Origin: Corythucha ciliata | Lineage: Eukaryota; Arthropoda; Insecta; Hemiptera; Tingidae | Direction: 5' to 3' | Length of the DNA: 64,000 nt | Assembly (NCBI GenBank): GCA_038030265.1 | Contig: CM075939.1 | Coordinates: forward strand, 37,367,253-37,431,252 | Shown: piece by piece, positions 1 to 11,135 of the stretch | Layout: the number at the start of each line of letters is the position of its first letter | Numbering within the stretch: the stretch's first letter is position 1 | Program-made: the position numbers and the translations under genes | The notes under the pieces: generated by a model | The model's database searches: none | Seen by the model: the letters and a program-made list of their open reading frames with translations, nothing else | What the model was told of the DNA's origin: nothing

Positions 1-1865
1 ACTGGCCCATGTCAAGCTCGGTCGCCTTCTAGTTTCGCTGTATAACCTGGGCTCCGCTCTAGCGTTAGGGCTTCACCCCTGGATGTTGCACGTCCCCATC
101 AGCCAGTAATTTGTAAGTAGAATAACTTGATTACACGTAAAATAGAATAAGAAAAACAGGCATGCTGAGGGGAATTCGCATTAGGGTATTACTACCATTT
201 CATTACCCACACACACAGCGCAATACATGTACTACATATATTATGTACCTACATTATCGAGAAATGGTCGTTATTTCCCTCAACTTTTTTCCACGAAAAA
301 ACCGTGACCTACCCTAGGTGTGTCTCATCTGAATTCTAGAATACAGTCAAAGTACTTAAAAAGTTTGAGCTTATACCCCTACCTCTAGGTCCTGCAATCT
401 AATGCAGGACACTACCCCCGCGTTGAGCATAGTTTTTGTAGAGTTGGAACAACCAGGGACAACGGATCTGTGCAAGCAGAAAAACAGTATCTGACGCTAT
501 ATATTAGAGTTACCAAATAGTCAGCTTTCAAAGCAAAATGACAATATCTTCGACTGAAAAATCGTTCTCATCTTTGGGGTGAAATAAATAAGACAAATGA
601 ATGAATACAAATTAGTTGGAGGCCACTTGCTATACTTGCGCAAGCTGTACTTATTTGATACACGTCGTTGCCTTCTTCACGGGCAATTTATTTTAATTAA
701 TAAAAGGGCGATTATTCGCATACTGGCTCGCATTTTTCCGAACAACCCTATTATTTTTGAAAAATGTGAAACTTCCTTATTGACTGACTCCAGGCTGAAT
801 ATATTCACTTCCCGGAGTGAAATAAAATTAGAGTGGATTACGTCACTCCCCGGCCATTCTGGGAGTTAAAGGTCGGCAGACCGGATCATTTTCATAGAAC
901 GGCTCGAGCTGGCGACCCTTACCGCCTACCGGGGGCCCAAATAATGACGGCATCGGCTATTCAAAGCGCAGCTGCGGCCTCAATGCGGCGCCGCCGGAAA
1001 AGCCTGCCAAGGGATACCTTGCCCTAGTGGGAGCCTGTCATTGCGATCGCGAATTACTAGTTCATTTTGCCGAGGATCATTTGGGCCAGACTTCGACTAG
1101 ATTGGCCCAACGAAGGAAAAACTGTGAAAGAAGCCAAAAGGAACTCCTTCGCCGCTTATGTCGTTAAAACCAATACGAATGTGTCGGCGAGAAAGATGTG
1201 AGATCGGGCCCGGACCTTTACTGGCCGATATCATCGACTTCAAGTGCCAATTCTCCGCGCAAACAAAACTAACGAAAAGAGAACGGTTCACGGCTCACTT
1301 TAAGCGTGGCTCCACCTCCGTCTCCTACATCAGGGTTTCCAGGTCATCAAGGCAGCAGGAGGAAGCGAGAAACCATTGTCGTTGACTCTCCGACCGACGA
1401 TGAACGGTATACAACGTACTGTTCGTGCATTCGCGTTGTGAGCATTTCGCATTGCCCATAATGCGTTGTGGGTAAATTTTTCGGGCAATGGGCGAATTCG
1501 GCCATTGCGAATAACATGTACCTACACAACAATTAACCCAATTCTAATGCTCACTTCTCCTGCCTTAGGGTGAAACCGATTCTAGCCCGGATCGGACCGA
1601 AGACCGGCCCGAATTCGGTTCATTTCGAGCAGTAATAGCGTGCCTTTAATGTTTCAAGTTTGGAATACTGTGACCTGCATACAAGATTACAAGCATCAAG
1701 CGTCAAAGGCCCTATCAACGGGGGGGGGGGGAGATCTTTTAAGGGGGTGTAAACATTCTATTAGGGAGTTATTGCATAACCGTCTTACGCTTAACGTTTA
1801 CGGTTATGTGATGTCATCATAAGCGTAACCGATTGTGCCGGTGGAAGAAGAGTTATTGCAATTAA

Positions 1866-1932
1866 GCCCCTACACACGTTCCGACACGACCGTCCTTACC
1901 TAGGATCCTACGGTCGGAACATGTGTAGCCCC
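1866..1932. repeat. Short hairpin (inverted repeat)
   Basis: The 20-base arm GCCCCTACACACGTTCCGAC is followed 27 bases later by GTCGGAACATGTGTAGCCCC, its near-perfect reverse complement. It may be the core of a small MITE or a structured motif. No target duplication was seen. Confidence 0.6.
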
Positions 1933-1961
1933 GTCGGAGAGTTCCTCATTGGAACGGTGAG

Positions 1962-1989
1962 AAATCCTGTTTCGAGGGTGCCGAGACCC
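1962..1989 (+). repeat. Short dispersed direct repeat, copy 1
   Basis: The motif AAATCCTGTTTCGA, then GGT, then CCGAGACC recurs in the same orientation at 2626-2652 with a few substitutions. This is probably the remnant of an old duplicated element. Confidence 0.5.
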
Positions 1990-2625
1990 CGTCCTCTAAA
2001 TCCCTGTACACACAGAATAGGATGAGGAGGAGGGCGTGATCATGTTCTCCACCCACCCACAGAATGCAGCGATTCAGCGTTAACGATGTTCGGTATCTCA
2101 TGTCTGCTTACTATTGGGATTCCTATGGTATATAGGCATTATCACTGTGGAACTGATGGTGGAATTGACCAATTTTGGCCCCTCAGTCCGCATCACAAGT
2201 AAAATGACCACGGTTTCTGAACTAACATCAGTCAGTTTCTCGAGATCACGGGCTCAATACTTGCCAGTGTTTGCGCTGAACAGCCGGGTTTCACATGAAG
2301 ACGGGAGAATGCTAAGTTTCGGGGCTAATTTGGCAGTCTGTGGGCCTTCAGAAACTTGCCTGCCGAATCCGATGCACACACTACTGACAACTTCTAGGCA
2401 AATTGCAAGTTTCTGGATCGGGCAGACGTCATCCTAAGGGTTGACTATGGAAGTCAACGGTACAAATTTTGAGGCCCCTATCGTACACTTATTATCGAAT
2501 ATTGCCAGTTTCAAACATATTTCGGGCTAAACGCCCTAAAAGTACGCGTTAAAAGTTTTCTTATAACGTTTCTAGGATCGACCCCCCTCCCCCCAACGCG
2601 TCGGTTCCAGGTAGCAGGGCATTCC

Positions 2626-2652
2626 AAATCCTGTTTCGATGGTACCGAGACC
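2626..2652 (+). repeat. Short dispersed direct repeat, copy 2
   Basis: Second copy of the 27-bp motif seen at 1962-1989, in the same orientation. The flanks show no further similarity that I can see. Confidence 0.5.
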
Positions 2653-3639
2653 TCACCGGCTAAGGGACTCCTCCAGAACACATTTTGTGGCTCATACCCG
2701 TCCGATTCGATAACTTTCGTAGATCTGAGGCTTTATAATAAACACCAACATGAAGTGTGTCGGGTGGTGGTTTAGAAAATCCAAAGGGCTATGAGATAGA
2801 AGTTATAGCGAGGTCAAATTTTTACGAGAGTTGATCCCCGCAATTTGTAAGAAGCTCCCATGAGGTGTTTTTAAAGCACATATTGCTTGTCACCCCACCC
2901 CCTCCCACCATAGTTGTACATTCGATTTACAATGTCCCTTCCTCCGTCGTCTAAACTGAAGTCATTCTATAAAGCTGGCGAGTATTACTGAGGCCATGAA
3001 AGTTGGAAATCCACCGGTAGCTTTATTAAATCCAAGGATTAACTATTTTAATACAAAAGAAACAGTTACGTATACATAACATCACGAACAACGTGATTCT
3101 TCATAATTTCACACACAAAATGTAAATAATTGTAGTGAGAAAAATACCAATCACCGAAACGCCCCATTTTCTGAGTAAGACAGAACATTTCAAGAACAGA
3201 CAGAGTATAAGAACAGAAGGTAAGACAGAAGATTTCAACAACGTGTCCAATTTATTTGGAATGAAAAGAAACGTTGTTTGCAAGTCGATCGGTTCTACGA
3301 ACAACCAGCCAAATTGAAAAGCATGAAGCGCATTTCTGAAAAGTGAGGAGAGACAAAGAGGCCATTTCTAAATAAGAAGTTATTCGTCATTGTAGAAGAA
3401 CTTGAGCTCGAGGAGGGCTGCTGAGAAAAAAAAAAAAACTAGGCGTCTTTCAAACTACTTTATCCAACTTAGTCCCTTCGTAACTGCAATTACCCACATC
3501 GAGATTCTCAATAATGCTTAAACATGGGCCTTATACGAATACACCCGAAGAAGGGAAAATAAATGATGGGATGGGGGAGGGGTACTTGAAAACTCACATC
3601 TGACTGAAATAAAGAGGTATTGATCCAGTGATAGGCAGG

Positions 3640-3770
3640 TTATCCCACTTCCTCGTCATTTTTCAGTTTTCTGCAGTAGTCACAAGGCACGACACGATCA
3701 TCCTCATTCAACCAACCCTCTGATAAAGACTGACTTATGTTAGACAGCCTCCTTAAAATACTCAATGAGT
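3640..3770 (-). CDS. Probable terminal coding exon, product not identified (CxxC motif)
   Basis: On the minus strand a strong acceptor (TTTTTTTCACCCCTTTAG, AG at 3771-3772) opens a 42-codon frame that needs one base from an upstream exon and ends with TAA at 3640-3642. The peptide looks protein-like. It contains RRLSNISQSLSEGW, then WLNEDDR, then VVPCDYCRKL, and ends in acidic residues. The Cys-x-x-Cys near the C-terminus recalls the last zinc ligand pair of FYVE-type fingers, but this is only a resemblance and I do not recognise the protein. A donor-like GTGAGT lies downstream (AC at 3596-3597), so the transcript may be spliced again in its 3' UTR, or an alternative form may exist. The one-base phase fits the end of the 28274-28517 candidate, which proves nothing alone. 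It could be a gene nested in or downstream of tlk. Confidence 0.45.
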
Positions 3771-3943
3771 CTAAAGGGGTGAAAAAAACTAGGTAAAAAA
3801 AAAAAGACAGGTCCACTGAAGGGGCAAAAAAGTGAACAGATAGGAGGCCCAGTCATATCAAACTGCGTTACTCAGTGGAAAAATTATTGAAAATAGAAGG
3901 GGGAAATAACAAAAAGGTGATCAAGGTAAAGCTTGGAACTGTT

Positions 3944-3979
3944 TTTTTTTTTTTTTTTTTTGTTTTTTTTTTTTTTTTC
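3944..3979. repeat. Poly-T low-complexity tract
   Basis: About 36 bases of T broken by a single G. It could be the A tail of a minus-strand retroposon or a simple repeat. No element body was recognised beside it. Confidence 0.7.
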
Positions 3980-4280
3980 TACCCACTCAATACGCTAGTA
4001 CTTATAACCATTGCTTTATTCAACATGACCCCTTCCACCCTCATCCATGGTATCTAAATCATCGATTTTCTCCATTAAGCAATCACGTGATTACTCCCCC
4101 TTTACGCATTCTCACCAATCCCTAAACTGCTGTGAGTAATTTCATTGCCCGAAGAAGCGAAAAGCATGTAATAAATAAATAATGCGAAACCCAAGCAGAA
4201 CCTCTTTAGTTGACTCAATTTAAGTTTATCGGAATACTATCTCATTTATGGAATTTTCTCACAAGGTTTCAAAACGCTTC

Positions 4281-4398
4281 AAGCTTTGGTTTCCTAGAAA
4301 AGTGATGCCATAATATAGCGGTAGAAAAAATCCCCTTTTAAATCACGCCAGTAGTTGCCTAGAGAGTAGAGAGCGGTCAACAGACAGCGACACCGCTT
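4281..4398 (+). repeat. Dispersed repeat, copy 1 (inverted partner at 7487-7600)
   Basis: About 118 bp beginning AAGCTTTGGTTTCCTAG and ending near AACAGACAGCG. It matches the reverse complement of 7487-7600 with scattered differences. Neither copy has clear terminal inverted repeats. The two lie on either side of the hAT-like MITE, the hairpin repeats and the pogo-like element. Confidence 0.65.
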
Positions 4399-4708
4399 CG
4401 AGTCAGACGATGATGAACTGTTCATCAACGATTTTTGACGGCGACGGTGCCCGTTTTTTTGTTTACAATGAGCGTGAAAACTACCTGGCCGGTGACGAAA
4501 TTGTAAGGCCGGTGTCACACTTGTACGGTACCATACAGTTCAGTTCGTTTTCGACTCTTTTTCGGCAGCAGCCGAACAAGTATGAAACGACGTTTCGGTC
4601 TCCATTCGGCACCTAATATAGAAACCTCATAGAACCGATTGTTCCCTCTACACGAATATAGGTTTTAATTCGACTTCAATCAGGCACGAATTCGTGTCTA
4701 GGGAACTA

Positions 4709-4894
4709 CAGGGGCGTACCTAGAAATCCTTCCCGAGGGGGCGATTCCGGCAGCCGCAGTCTACTAAGGACCAGCGGGGGACGGGTGTTGTAATGAATGC
4801 CCTTCGTATTGCTGAGATTTCGCAAACACTTGGCTAAAAACGGCCTCCCGGAGGGGGCGACCCACCTATCCCCCCCCCTCTGGGTACGCCACTG
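4709..4894. mobile_element. hAT-like MITE with imperfect 8-bp target duplication
   Basis: 186-bp element. The left end CAGGGGCGTACCTAG mirrors the right end CTGGGTACGCCACTG. It is flanked by GGGAACTA (4701-4708) and GGGAACAG (4895-4902), which match at 6 of 8 positions. CAG-type termini and 8-bp target duplications are typical of the hAT superfamily. The interior is GC-rich with runs of G and C and has no transposase. Confidence 0.65.
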
Positions 4895-5576
4895 GGGAAC
4901 AGAAAGCAATTTGAGCCTTTTACACACGTCCGGTTTAGTTTCAGTTGTTGTATTGTTGTAGCGAGTTGTATTTTCGTGAGAGAAAACGTCGGAAAAAAAC
5001 AAGGAGAAATTTAAAAATTCCACCGAGGGTGAGGTGCAGTCTCCGTTTCGCGAACTCAGACCTTCAGCTAAACCATGAGCTACTTGCTTTGGTCTCATCA
5101 GCCCAGCAATGAGCCGAGAACTGAGTAGATGAACAGCTCCTTTAGACCTCGGTAGTCGGTCAGCGCGTAGTCAGTGTGGCGCCTCTGTTCCCCGCCCCCG
5201 GCTCTTGATCCGAGTTGACAAAACCAACTGGATGGTGTGGTGAGTCTTACGCCAATCGTCACTATGATTAACATTCATCTATGTATAAAGACAAGTTTGG
5301 ACACAGGTAGCAAGGACGGAATGCTTCACCTCAGAAATGTATTTTGACGAAGGTGGTCCTTCAGCTTCAGGTGCAATTCATCAAACATTTTGTTGTAATC
5401 CGAACGTCGCTCAACTGATTGGAGAAAGCCAGAAAGACTCCAAATCCCATAGGATGCACCCACTGAATTCTGTCAGACCTCATTTGGTTCTTAATCCTTC
5501 TGTTGAGGAGCAGCTTAGCAGAGGAAATGACTAATGCATTCACTGAAATACAGTGTACCAAAACAAATGATATATT

Positions 5577-5688
5577 ACACAACGAGTGAGGGAAGTAGAA
5601 TTTTGCACTCGAATTTTGTTTGGCTCACGAGGGGCAGCCGAGTCTGAAAAAAACGAGCGAGCCAATTCTACTCCCTCACGAGTTGTGT
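5577..5688. repeat. Hairpin-forming inverted repeat
   Basis: The arms ACACAACGAGTGAGGGAAGT (onward to AGAATT) and its near-perfect reverse complement ending GAGTTGTGT enclose about 60 bases. The total length of 112 bp suggests a very short MITE. No target duplication is evident. Confidence 0.6.
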
Positions 5689-5727
5689 ACACTATTTTTC
5701 GCGTTGCTAGCTACCCAGCTTTTGACA

Positions 5728-5867
5728 TAAAGCCGGCTCCACAGATGCGGTGTTTGCCAAATAACGCGCAAAATATTTATAAATTTCTAGCATTGCCTAG
5801 AAACCGACAAACTGAAAAATATTTTGCTCATTATTTGGCAAATACCGGATGTGTGGAGCCGGCTTAA
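5728..5867. mobile_element. Hairpin MITE, ends TAAAGCCGGCTCCACA
   Basis: About 140 bp, almost entirely self-complementary. The left end TAAAGCCGGCTCCACAGATG pairs with CATGTGTGGAGCCGGCTTA type sequence at the right. The inner arms share TTTGCCAAATA. The flanking TA/TAA is consistent with a TA-type target. There is no coding capacity. Confidence 0.75.
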
Positions 5868-6398
5868 GGCCAAGGCTAATAAAAATAGCTTCCCATACCT
5901 TCGGTATTCGAGGAAGCAAACAGAGTCAATAATTTTCATTCATGTGCAATTGATAACGTTCGGTCAACTATAATTATAAAGCGAAAGCCTAGTTAAGACA
6001 CTATAAAACACGAGTACTGCAATACGAAAATCGGCGCCATACTTGGTCCCTCATATGATTATAATTATCTCCTGGGGGGTGATTCTGTAACTTGCAAAAT
6101 TTACGTGTCGTAACTGGGAAGGAGGGGGAGAGGATATACCCCGTTGCTATCTGCGACAAGAAATTCGGTTGGTTTGGGGCACGGGTGGTGACAAGAGGCT
6201 TGAAGAACTGTTTTTTGTCCTAGAGAGTAAAAATTGTTCATCCTTGTTTTTTCTTTCTAGTTAGCCTGAGTAATGTGATGGAGCCAAGTTCAGTGGCCCA
6301 TTTGAATCAGTAGGACTTAACATATATAGCCCACGATCTGTTTTTTCGTTTTCCTGTTTGCACAAGTTTTAGTCGACTCATTTTTTCAAAATGGAGTA

Positions 6399-7089
6399 GT
6401 GGGGTAAGTTGGCTCTATCAAAATGGGGCACGATGGCACTAGTGCAAACTTACCCTCTGACTAGTCCTGTCTTCTCTGTTTTCGTTATTGCGCTTTTTAA
6501 TAGTTTCATTACATTACTTTTCGGACTCAAAATGGTCGGAAAGTAAAAAAAAAAAAAAAAAAAAAAAATTGATATAAGGGTATCATGCCCGATGATAACA
6601 TTATAAGGAAGCCTGCTGTGGAAGTTCATCTCATCCATAAAATCAGTTTGACTGATGCGCCCCATCAGTTCAGCATTCCATGGAGAACCTTGGCACGCTA
6701 CTGGCCAAATCGTATGCAAAAAAATGGCAGGAAGAGAGATCCGAAGAAGTGCCTAATGTTAGAGGCTACATCTCCGTTGGTAGACGTGTAGGTGTCTATG
6801 CAACTTCCCTGTCCAACGTTAAGGCCATTCCAATATGTGGATCTACAGTGTCCATATTTAGGCTACAATTTTGTGGCAACAGTTTTTTAATGACAATTTG
6901 AAAGCAGAATTCTTTGAAATTTGGTAACCGGGTGTGCTGGTCTTTACAACTATCATGAGGCGTTGTCATTTTTTTTCCACAGGTTTTACTCTTGAAACCA
7001 TTATTTTAATAAAATTATAAAATAAACCCTACCTAATTGCCCCTAATGGGTGGTGGTACAGGAAGTTGACATTAAAGCCAACTTACCCC
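6399..7089 (+). mobile_element. Pogo-like (Tc1/mariner superfamily) element, internally deleted
   Basis: The left end GTGGGGTAAGTTGGCT and the right end AGCCAACTTACCCC form an inverted pair, each next to a TA dinucleotide (6397-6398 and 7090-7091), as expected for a TA target duplication. The 0.7 kb interior has a 24-base A run at about 6546 and a fragment resembling the N-terminal helix-turn-helix of pogo/Tigger-type transposases. It is far too short to be autonomous. The GGTAAGTT at the ends is part of the terminal repeat, not a splice site. Confidence 0.6.
6585..6791 (+). pseudogene. Pogo-like transposase remnant (psq-type HTH)
   Basis: A 68-codon open frame. Residues 10-35 (AVEVHLIHKISLTDA, then PHQFSIPWRTLARYW) follow the pattern of the Pipsqueak/CENP-B-like helix-turn-helix that begins pogo and Tigger transposases: AV.E....K.SL..A...F.IP..TL.RY. 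That domain binds the element ends. The CENP-B-type second HTH and the DDE catalytic domain are absent, so this is a broken N-terminal fragment. It sits inside the element at 6399-7089. The match is by eye only. Confidence 0.4.
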
Positions 7090-7091
7090 TA

Positions 7092-10030
7092 TGGGTGATC
7101 TATGGGGAGAAAAAAATGTATACCCAAGTTGGAAATTAATAAAAAAATTCGGAACCAACAGGGTTTTATAGCCAAGATGTGAAGGAAGCCAACCCATTTT
7201 CCAGATTTTTGAAATTACTGTTCACTAAAAAACTAAAAATAAAAAACGAAAATCGGTGCCAACATGCCCCGCGCTCGCCTACTCTTGAGAACAGAAGAGT
7301 AGAGGCAGGCCGTCAAGCTGAGTGCAAGAACGGAAAATGGCTAATTTTTGACTTATACTCTTATTAACTGACACGATAGAATTAATGCTGTTCGAAAACG
7401 ACTCTATTCTGATGTTGACAGAAAATACTTGGAACAAAATAGTTGGAACAACGAGGGAAAAAACGTTAATCACCACCGTCGCGACGGAAGCAGTGCCGCT
7501 GTCTGTTTACCGCTCTCTAGACAACTATGGTTTGATTCAAAAGGGAAATTTTCTACCGTAATCTAATTACGTTACCACTTATCTAGGAAACCAAAGCTTT
7601 ATTGTGGACAGGCCGGTGATTTTTATATAACAGGTGACAAAATTACAAACAAGCCGGAGAGTTGTCAAGACCGATAAGCCCGCACTATTCGAACGAACGT
7701 TCTCTCATTATTATTTTCATTTTCCCTTCAGGCTTTTCATTACTTGACATAATCGATACGATACCCCGCTGGTTTCTCTAGCTAAACATTCCGTCAGCCT
7801 GTTTTAATTATATCACGTGGCTATTACAGACACTCGCCTATAGCGCCACGATCGTTTATGGCAGAATTTTTTTTTCCAACTTGAATCGACTGGTACTTCT
7901 TCAAAAATTAACTCTAAATACATTGGTACGATTATTAGCCTGAGGGATTTAAAGACCATAACTCCTATTAAATTAGTATAGAAGCTAAAAATAGAGACAA
8001 AACCTGCTCCCCTTGTTAGTTACACCAGATTAGATATATTTATGTAATAAAACAACGATATAGAGAGGTGGGAGCCGCTGATCTTATAGAGACCAATCTT
8101 AAGGCCTGAAAACCCCCAAGAAATCTGCCCCCCTATTCTGCAAATCTGTCATACAGCGTATAGCACTCTACATAGAAAATCGTGTGCCCTGGGGCAGGGG
8201 GGCCTTATCACATCAGGGGTTGGTTAATACTTTCAAGGTCAAGATGAAGATTCATTCAACAACTAAACTCATCGAATACGTTTCCAACGAAAAAAACAAA
8301 ACAAGACCACAAGTTTTGCTTGTCATGTCGCCAACAACAAACTAAAATACAACTTACATATTCACAATCGTCAAATATCACCACGAGAATTACTCACCTG
8401 AAACAAAGAAGAAAACAATTTTAATGTAATTTAAAAATATGAACATCTCTATTTAAATTTGTGTAGGATCAAACAACATTAAAATTATTCACATGGTGGG
8501 TGGAGGTGATTACTTTTTCTTTTTTTATGGAGACCTTGAGACCTCCACCGTTCGACAATGATACCCGCGCGCTGGAAGACTATTTCTCACTCTTTATATG
8601 GCTTAAGGATTTTTTTTCTCGTAAACGTAGGCGTCGAGAAAAATTAAACGATAAAACTAACAGCTTAACAGGTACATGATGCCTCTATTACGGAGAAGAG
8701 AAATGTTTTTGGACCCCCCCCCCCCGTAGAGGAGCTAAAACTGTTGACCTTGAGATTTATTTAAAGGCGATAAGGAAAATTCCGCGATATCCCGGACGGA
8801 ATAATATACCACGCTAATTTTGCCTAATTGAAAACAAGAAAGCTAAATAATACTACAGTCGCACCCGCGCAGCAAGAAAAAACGTGAACTACAGTCGTTT
8901 TCACAAATGAAAAAAGCGTTTAACCGCACTGCAAAATGGATTAGAATTGATATTTGAACGACTTTGAAAGGAAATTAGCTTCATGTAAAAGAAGAGGGGG
9001 TAAAATTATGCATCGCCGACGCTCAGTTTCGACAAAACTGAGGAAGGTCATCAGGTGGGGGGTGGTTATGATTGCGATGTTTTCCTCATAAAACAAAATT
9101 AAAAATTGAAAGGCAATAAAAAGTCCTTGGCACGATTGTTTTACTAAAATGGGAGGAGCTGGATGTGGATATATACGGTAGTGACTTCAATAAATTGACG
9201 AAAGTGTGAACCGTAGTCCGAGAAAGGTTTAAAGGCTGATTCACAGCTGTGGCAAGAAGGCAAACGGTATAGAGCTGAAGAGTCACCATCAGGAATAACA
9301 TGCATGTGGTCTGACTGGGGCAGCTCACGGCCGCGGCAGGGAATCACAAAGAACAGAATTTCTTCGCATTCTCATTCAGTTGCACGTTCCATCCAAACGG
9401 TCACCCGCGGTACCGTGGAGCGCTCCACAACTGTTTCCATGGGTTCAAACTTGACTAAGTGTAAACGATTGAAGATTCAAATGCGAGTTCCCCCCCCCCC
9501 CACCGGCACCACCAACCAAAAGTAAAACCACGTTCTCTCTATAATGAGCCATGGGTGGTGGAAGGTGCTTCACATGAAAATAAGAGCATGAGAAAATCGC
9601 AACTTCGCAACAACTTTTTATTTTAGAATTGTGATTCGAGGAATTGGTTTGAGCATTTTTCATTTATTGATTCATACATTTTTTTTTAAAATTCGCGACT
9701 GTTGATTTTTTGGATGACGTCGTCATAAAGGTTTCTGGTTGAAAACCAACGAAAACATAAAAACGGAACGGATTTCGAGTTATGGGTGCTCCTAAGTTGG
9801 AAGTGAATGCGTACTACAGCGAGAATAGCTACATTCTTGCGGAGGCACTTTTATAGCCGTCGCGGAGCATGATTTAAAAAGGCTCTTGTGGGGTAGACCG
9901 ATAGTTCCATCCGAGTCTCTCCACGGCCCTTTGGCTGCCGCGAAAACCTGCGAAGCTTCCTCTGCTTAAAGAGACAACAATAGAAACTCCTTACTTACAC
10001 TTCAAGGCCTGCGAGCAGAGTTGCGGGATT
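7092..10030. other. Stretch without recognised gene
   Basis: No supported gene. It contains the inverted repeat copy at 7487-7600 and 12-base C runs at 8714-8725 and 9490-9501. Donor-like ACTCAC and ACTTAC motifs (8393, 9993) have no convincing partner acceptor. Confidence 0.5.
7487..7600 (-). repeat. Dispersed repeat, copy 2 (inverted relative to 4281-4398)
   Basis: The reverse complement reads AAGCTTTGGTTTCCTAGATA through AAACAGACAGCGGCA and parallels 4281-4398 for about 115 bp with substitutions and small gaps. Confidence 0.65.
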
Positions 10031-10031
10031 C

Positions 10032-10354
10032 AAGGGCGGAGACTGGGGGGGGGGGGTGACTGTGTGGGAGTCCCAGAGCTAATATCTCGACAACTAAAAC
10101 TCGTAGAAACACGATAATGAACAATTTTATTGTTCACAGCCAACAGAAGCACCAGATTTTGAAATGGTTTACTACTACTAATAATAATTACTATTATTAT
10201 TTAATATTATTATCATCATTACTGTGCGATATTATTCCAATGCGTGAACGGAGAAATTGAAAATAAAAAGACTCCTTCAGGACATGGTAAATAAATCTGA
10301 AATTTCGGGGGGGTCAGGACTCGGTGGACCCCCCCCCCCCAGGCTACGCGCCTG
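10032..10354. mobile_element. Possible hAT-like MITE with poly-G subterminal tracts
   Basis: The left end CAAGGGCGGAGACTGGGGGG resembles the reverse complement of the right end, CAGGCGCGTAGCCTGGGGGG. Both run into tracts of 12 G or 12 C (10045-10056 and 10329-10340). The ends recall the hAT-like MITE at 4709. The 8-bp flanks do not match, so the call is weak. An (A/T)-rich ACT/ATT microsatellite lies inside. Confidence 0.3.
10170..10222. repeat. ATT/ACT trinucleotide microsatellite
   Basis: Imperfect trinucleotide repeats (ACTACTACTAATAATAATTA, then ATTATTATT and ATCATCATT) over about 50 bp. Confidence 0.8.
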
Positions 10355-10728
10355 GTGTTGTGTTCTGGTCCATTAGCCCAAGGATTATTACCGGAATTTG
10401 ACCGTCAAAATCTCGGACTCACGAGTCGCTTACGGCTCGGCTCGGGGCCGAACCAAACCGAAGGTTAAATCATTTGCGATTATAGTGAAGATTTCCAGAA
10501 TGTAAAATAAGTAAAATTCGAAAATTTGTCTAGAAAAAGCGAATTTGGCTGATTCAGATCATTTCATAGGGTCCGATCATTCAATGTGATGAAATTTCGC
10601 ACGTTTGGCTTCCACAAAAATCAATTTCAAAGAAGGGTTTCAAAAACATAATTTCGTGGGTTGAACTCGCTGAAAAAAAGATTGCTGCAGGCTGTAGCAG
10701 TTACACCCGAAAGATTTCCGTGGATAAC

Positions 10729-10770
10729 AGGGGCGGATCCAGGTGTGAATCCTAGGGGGGAGGGGGTAAT
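10729..10770 (+). mobile_element. Single hAT-like end (CAGGGGCGGATCCAGG)
   Basis: CAGGGGCGGATCCAGG followed by a G-rich run (CTAGGGGGGAGGGGG) looks like the left terminus of the same class as 4709. I could not find the matching right end downstream, so this is a truncated copy or a chance match. Confidence 0.3.
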
Positions 10771-11093
10771 GCCGATGACCCCCTCCCTTTACACCAACAC
10801 CCTCATGTTACATCATTCCAACGATTCAAAATTAATACAATGTTGGGGTGATGTTTCAAGACAAATAAGGATGCACAGTACACATATGCAGTAATAGTCC
10901 AGCCAAATTAGGCGTTTACCCTAAAATTTACCGGTTACCGACGCTAGAGAGTCCCAGGACATCACAACATCAAGTTTAACGCATACATTATCGTTTTCTG
11001 GAGGCAAAATGGTCAGTTTTTTGATAGAAAATCAAGAATAGAGGGCGTCGAAATTTTCAACGCTTTCTGCGAGTTTCAGTGGTACTTCCATAC

Positions 11094-11135
11094 GCTGAAG
11101 ATGGCGAGTAGCCGAAACCGGTTCGTTTTGACGCA
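11094..11135 (+). other. Retroelement-tail-like motif, hammerhead-core-like
   Basis: GCTGAAGATGGCGAGTAGCC followed by GAAACCGG resembles the CTGAAGATGGC...GCCGAAAC motif common in terminal regions of arthropod retroelements, including Penelope-like elements. It has the CUGANGA and GAAA blocks of a hammerhead core around a GGC/GCC stem, but with one extra T, so folding and activity are doubtful. No reverse transcriptase is visible nearby. Confidence 0.25.

Larger units (their letters stand above)
1..3597. other. Stretch without recognised gene
   Basis: No recognisable gene. Open frames on both strands are short and match chance expectation. The patch at 850-1400 is richer in G+C and may be an old transposon fragment, but I cannot name it. 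A run of 12 G sits at 1720-1731. A short hairpin and a 27-bp repeated motif are listed separately. Confidence 0.5.

Noticed and set aside
6401..7089. GGTAAGTT and AACTTACC as splice donors
   Set aside because: They form the terminal inverted repeats of the pogo-like element.
9999..10042. 44-nt minus-strand exon between a poly-C tract ending CAG and GTAAGT
   Set aside because: The splice signals look good but the acceptor lies in a 12-C run that may be a transposon end, and the short peptide SPPLNPATLLAGLE has no support.
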